Position numbers and translations under genes: made by a program
Origin: an uncultured Erysipelotrichaceae bacterium
GTDB taxonomy: Bacteria > Bacillota_I > Bacilli_A > Erysipelotrichales > Erysipelotrichaceae
Length of the DNA: 53,679 bases
Direction of reading: 5' to 3'
Assembly (NCBI GenBank): GCA_902793635.1
Contig: CADBEA010000013.1
Coordinates: forward strand, 1-53,679
Shown: in pieces, positions 52,267-53,679 of the stretch
How positions within the stretch are numbered: position 1 is the first letter of the stretch
Layout: each line of letters opens with the position of its first letter
The notes under the pieces: generated by a model
The model's input: only the letters and a program-made list of their open reading frames with translations
Told to the model about the DNA's origin: nothing
Database searches by the model: none

Positions 52267-52931
52267 AACGCGCTTCTTTCCCACAGGAATGGAATAATGT
52301 CCGTGAAATCCTTCATCGTATGGATCACACACGGATAGTCTTTGTATATATGCATCAGGCTTTGTGTTTCAAGAGCGATGACGTCAGCGCCGATTTCCTG
52401 CGCACATTTAATACCGGAAAGAGAATCCTCAAAGATCAGGATCTGATCGGCATGGATTCTTTTTTTCGCTTCCAGGAACATACTGATCTTATCCTGATAG
52501 GAACCGTCGTCATAAACGATCATTGCCGGATCCAACCAGTGATCAAGATGGAAATAACGGATAAAGAATTCAATGTTTTCGATAATGGAAGCACTGGCGA
52601 TCGTAAAAGGAATATTGTTCTCACGCAGCCAGTCAAACAGTTCGGCGGCACCTTTGACGAGATGTTCCCCGCCCGGGGCGCTCTGCACAAAGCCGCGGTA
52701 CAGTTCTTCCTTCTTACGGGAGTATTCTTCCGCTTCCGCCCGGCTGAGAGAAGGCTTCATACGCAGCACCACCTCCGCATTGGGAACACCGGAAATCTCC
52801 TTATCCATGATCTCTTCCGTTACTTCCCGGCCGCACAGTTCCATGGAAATCTCATTCCAGGCCAGAACATGATATTTCGTATCGAAAAAAAGCGTTCCGT
52901 TGAAGTCAAAAATCACACCGTTGTATGTCAT
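52260..52931 (-). CDS. HAD family phosphatase, beta-phosphoglucomutase-like
   Basis: 223 residues. IFDFNGTLFFDT at the start (nucleophile Asp9; the second acidic residue of DxD is Asn11), cap domain ~18-85, ASASIIENIEFF near 124 (motif II Ser), KKRIHADQILIFEDSLSGI near 164 (motif III Lys and motif IV Asp). The fold is that of sugar-phosphate phosphatases/mutases. The Asn in place of the acid/base Asp would change or slow catalysis. ATG at 52931 follows GAGGTG. Converges on the frlB-like pseudogene with a 7-base overlap. Confidence 0.85.
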   Translation of the reverse strand: MTYNGVIFDFNGTLFFDTKYHVLAWNEISMELCGREVTEEIMDKEISGVPNAEVVLRMKPSLSRAEAEEYSRKKEELYRGFVQSAPGGEHLVKGAAELFDWLRENNIPFTIASASIIENIEFFIRYFHLDHWLDPAMIVYDDGSYQDKISMFLEAKKRIHADQILIFEDSLSGIKCAQEIGADVIALETQSLMHIYKDYPCVIHTMKDFTDIIPFLWERSAFQ

Positions 52932-52992
52932 ACGCACCTCGCAATGATAAATATCTGTAGTACTATGTATCTTAACATAAGGAGGAACGGCC

Positions 52993-53565
52993 ATGAATAT
53001 CCCTATCGACATCTCAGATGTCACAATTGAAAGTCCGCGGCTGCTGTTAAGACCATGGCACCCGGATGATCTGCAGGATCTGTATGATTATGCAAGTGTT
53101 GACGTAGTCGGTCAGATGGCCGGCTGGAAACCCCACCAGTCCCGGGAAGAATCCGGACAGATCCTCGACATGTTCATCAATGGAAAGAAAACTTTCGCGG
53201 TGGAATACGAAGGAAAGGTGATCGGCTCACTGGGCATTGAATACTATGACGAAAAGCAGATCCCCGAGCTGAATGAATTCAGAGGAAGAGAAATCGGCTA
53301 TGTCCTTGCGAAAGATTTTTGGGGCAGAGGTCTGATGTCGGAAGCTGTCAAAGCCGTCATTGACTGGTTCTTCATACATACCGACGGTGAATTCCTGACC
53401 TGCGGATATTTTGTCTGGAACCGGCAGTCGGAACGTGTCCAGGAAAAATGCGGCTTTCACTTTCTGAAAGAAATCAGTTTTGAAACCATGCTGGGCAAAA
53501 CCGAAAAATCAAATGTCAACATTCTCTGGAAGCGGGAATGGGAAGCCACAAAAAAAGAGGACTGA
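52993..53565 (+). CDS. GNAT family N-acetyltransferase (RimJ/RimL-like)
   Basis: 190 residues. SPRLLLRPWHPDDLQDLYDYA at the start, REIGYVLAKDFWGRGLMSEAVKAVIDWFF near 95 (acetyl-CoA loop WGRG), and NRQSERVQEKCGFHFLKE near 140 are RimJ/RimL-type signatures. Acceptor unknown. AAGGAGG is 9 bases before the ATG; the region upstream is shared with the divergent HAD gene. Confidence 0.9.
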   Translation: MNIPIDISDVTIESPRLLLRPWHPDDLQDLYDYASVDVVGQMAGWKPHQSREESGQILDMFINGKKTFAVEYEGKVIGSLGIEYYDEKQIPELNEFRGREIGYVLAKDFWGRGLMSEAVKAVIDWFFIHTDGEFLTCGYFVWNRQSERVQEKCGFHFLKEISFETMLGKTEKSNVNILWKREWEATKKED

Positions 53566-53580
53566 TCACAGTGATCAGTC
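53560..53580 (+). terminator. Hairpin ending the GNAT gene
   Basis: GACTGATC-ACAGT-GATCAGTC, overlapping the stop codon, followed by TTCAGTTTG. The weak tail is backed up by a second hairpin at 53596-53633. Confidence 0.6.
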
Positions 53581-53595
53581 TTCAGTTTGTTGACA

Positions 53596-53633
53596 AAGTG
53601 GTGTTTTTCAAAAAGAAAGCACCGCTTTTTTCA
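53596..53633 (+). terminator. Second terminator-like hairpin
   Basis: AAGTGGTG ... CACCGCTT (one G-U pair) followed by TTTT on the + strand. Confidence 0.5.
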
Positions 53634-53679
53634 TTTCGAAGCGATGCGGATATGAATCGATGATCATTTTTGTCGAAAA
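53608..53679 (-). CDS. Possible C-terminal end of a gene entering from the right edge
   Basis: On the minus strand the frame from the edge reads 23 codons (STKMIIDSYPHRFEMKKAVL within it) to a TGA at 53608-53610. Too little is present to identify it or to exclude chance. It would make the gene convergent with the GNAT gene. Confidence 0.25.
   Translation of the reverse strand, partial: FSTKMIIDSYPHRFEMKKAVLSF

Overview
The window reads as chromosome of a low-to-medium G+C Gram-positive bacterium (Firmicutes/Bacillota), most likely a gut Erysipelotrichia-type organism. This rests on the ecfA1-ecfA2-ecfT-truA-rplM-rpsI and rpsF-ssb-rpsR clusters, a cre-like CcpA box, a purine riboswitch with an intrinsic terminator, strong GGAGG ribosome binding sites, and many short hairpin-plus-T terminators. 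Taxonomy is inference; no rRNA is present.

Left end (1-2.7 kb), visibly A+T richer than the rest: a phage-like replisome-organizer gene running off the edge and a small HTH-type ORF abut a comFA gene cut off after its Walker A half. An integrated element therefore appears to have split the competence helicase gene. Just beyond lies an orphan TIR-domain gene with a beta-sandwich (galactose-binding-like) C-terminus, bracketed by an 18-bp direct repeat that carries the comFA ribosome binding site. This is the most accessory-looking part of the window.

2.7-12.8 kb: housekeeping and envelope genes (tatD, an MFS exporter, a membrane-anchored DUF4015 glycoside hydrolase-like protein, beta-carbonic anhydrase, nitroreductase, ispD, a small-multidrug-export-type membrane protein), tRNA-Ile and tRNA-Ala, a lipoprotein, a P1 peptidase and serC.

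12.8-18.6 kb: rplM-rpsI behind an L13-type leader, truA with an unusual 104-residue C-terminal extension, the ECF vitamin transporter energizing module, and two anchored proteins of unknown function.

18.6-25.4 kb: the aspartate-family amino acid locus. hom-lysC-asd and thrC-thrB-(HTH-ACT regulator) are divergently transcribed from a short intergenic region with a perfect inverted repeat over the thrC -35 box.

25.4-39.1 kb: transport and sugar metabolism: an MFS transporter, a 6-phosphogluconolactonase-like propeller, a GH1 6-phospho-beta-glucosidase, an AlaX-type editing protein, a purine permease under a guanine-class riboswitch, and a TetR-GH2-GPH symporter-GH36 galactoside operon with a cre site in its promoter.

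39.1-46.8 kb: rpsF-ssb-rpsR, a four-gene run (C26 amidohydrolase, ferredoxin-type aldo-keto reductase, TcdA, creatininase family), and an Old Yellow Enzyme-type flavin/Fe-S reductase beside its probable TetR regulator. 46.8-53.7 kb: DegV, a beta-helix lipoprotein with proline-rich repeats, RidA, a flavin reductase, a PfkB sugar kinase followed by a broken SIS-domain deglycase (frlB-like pseudogene), a HAD phosphatase and a GNAT acetyltransferase. No CRISPR array, rRNA or intact insertion sequence was seen.
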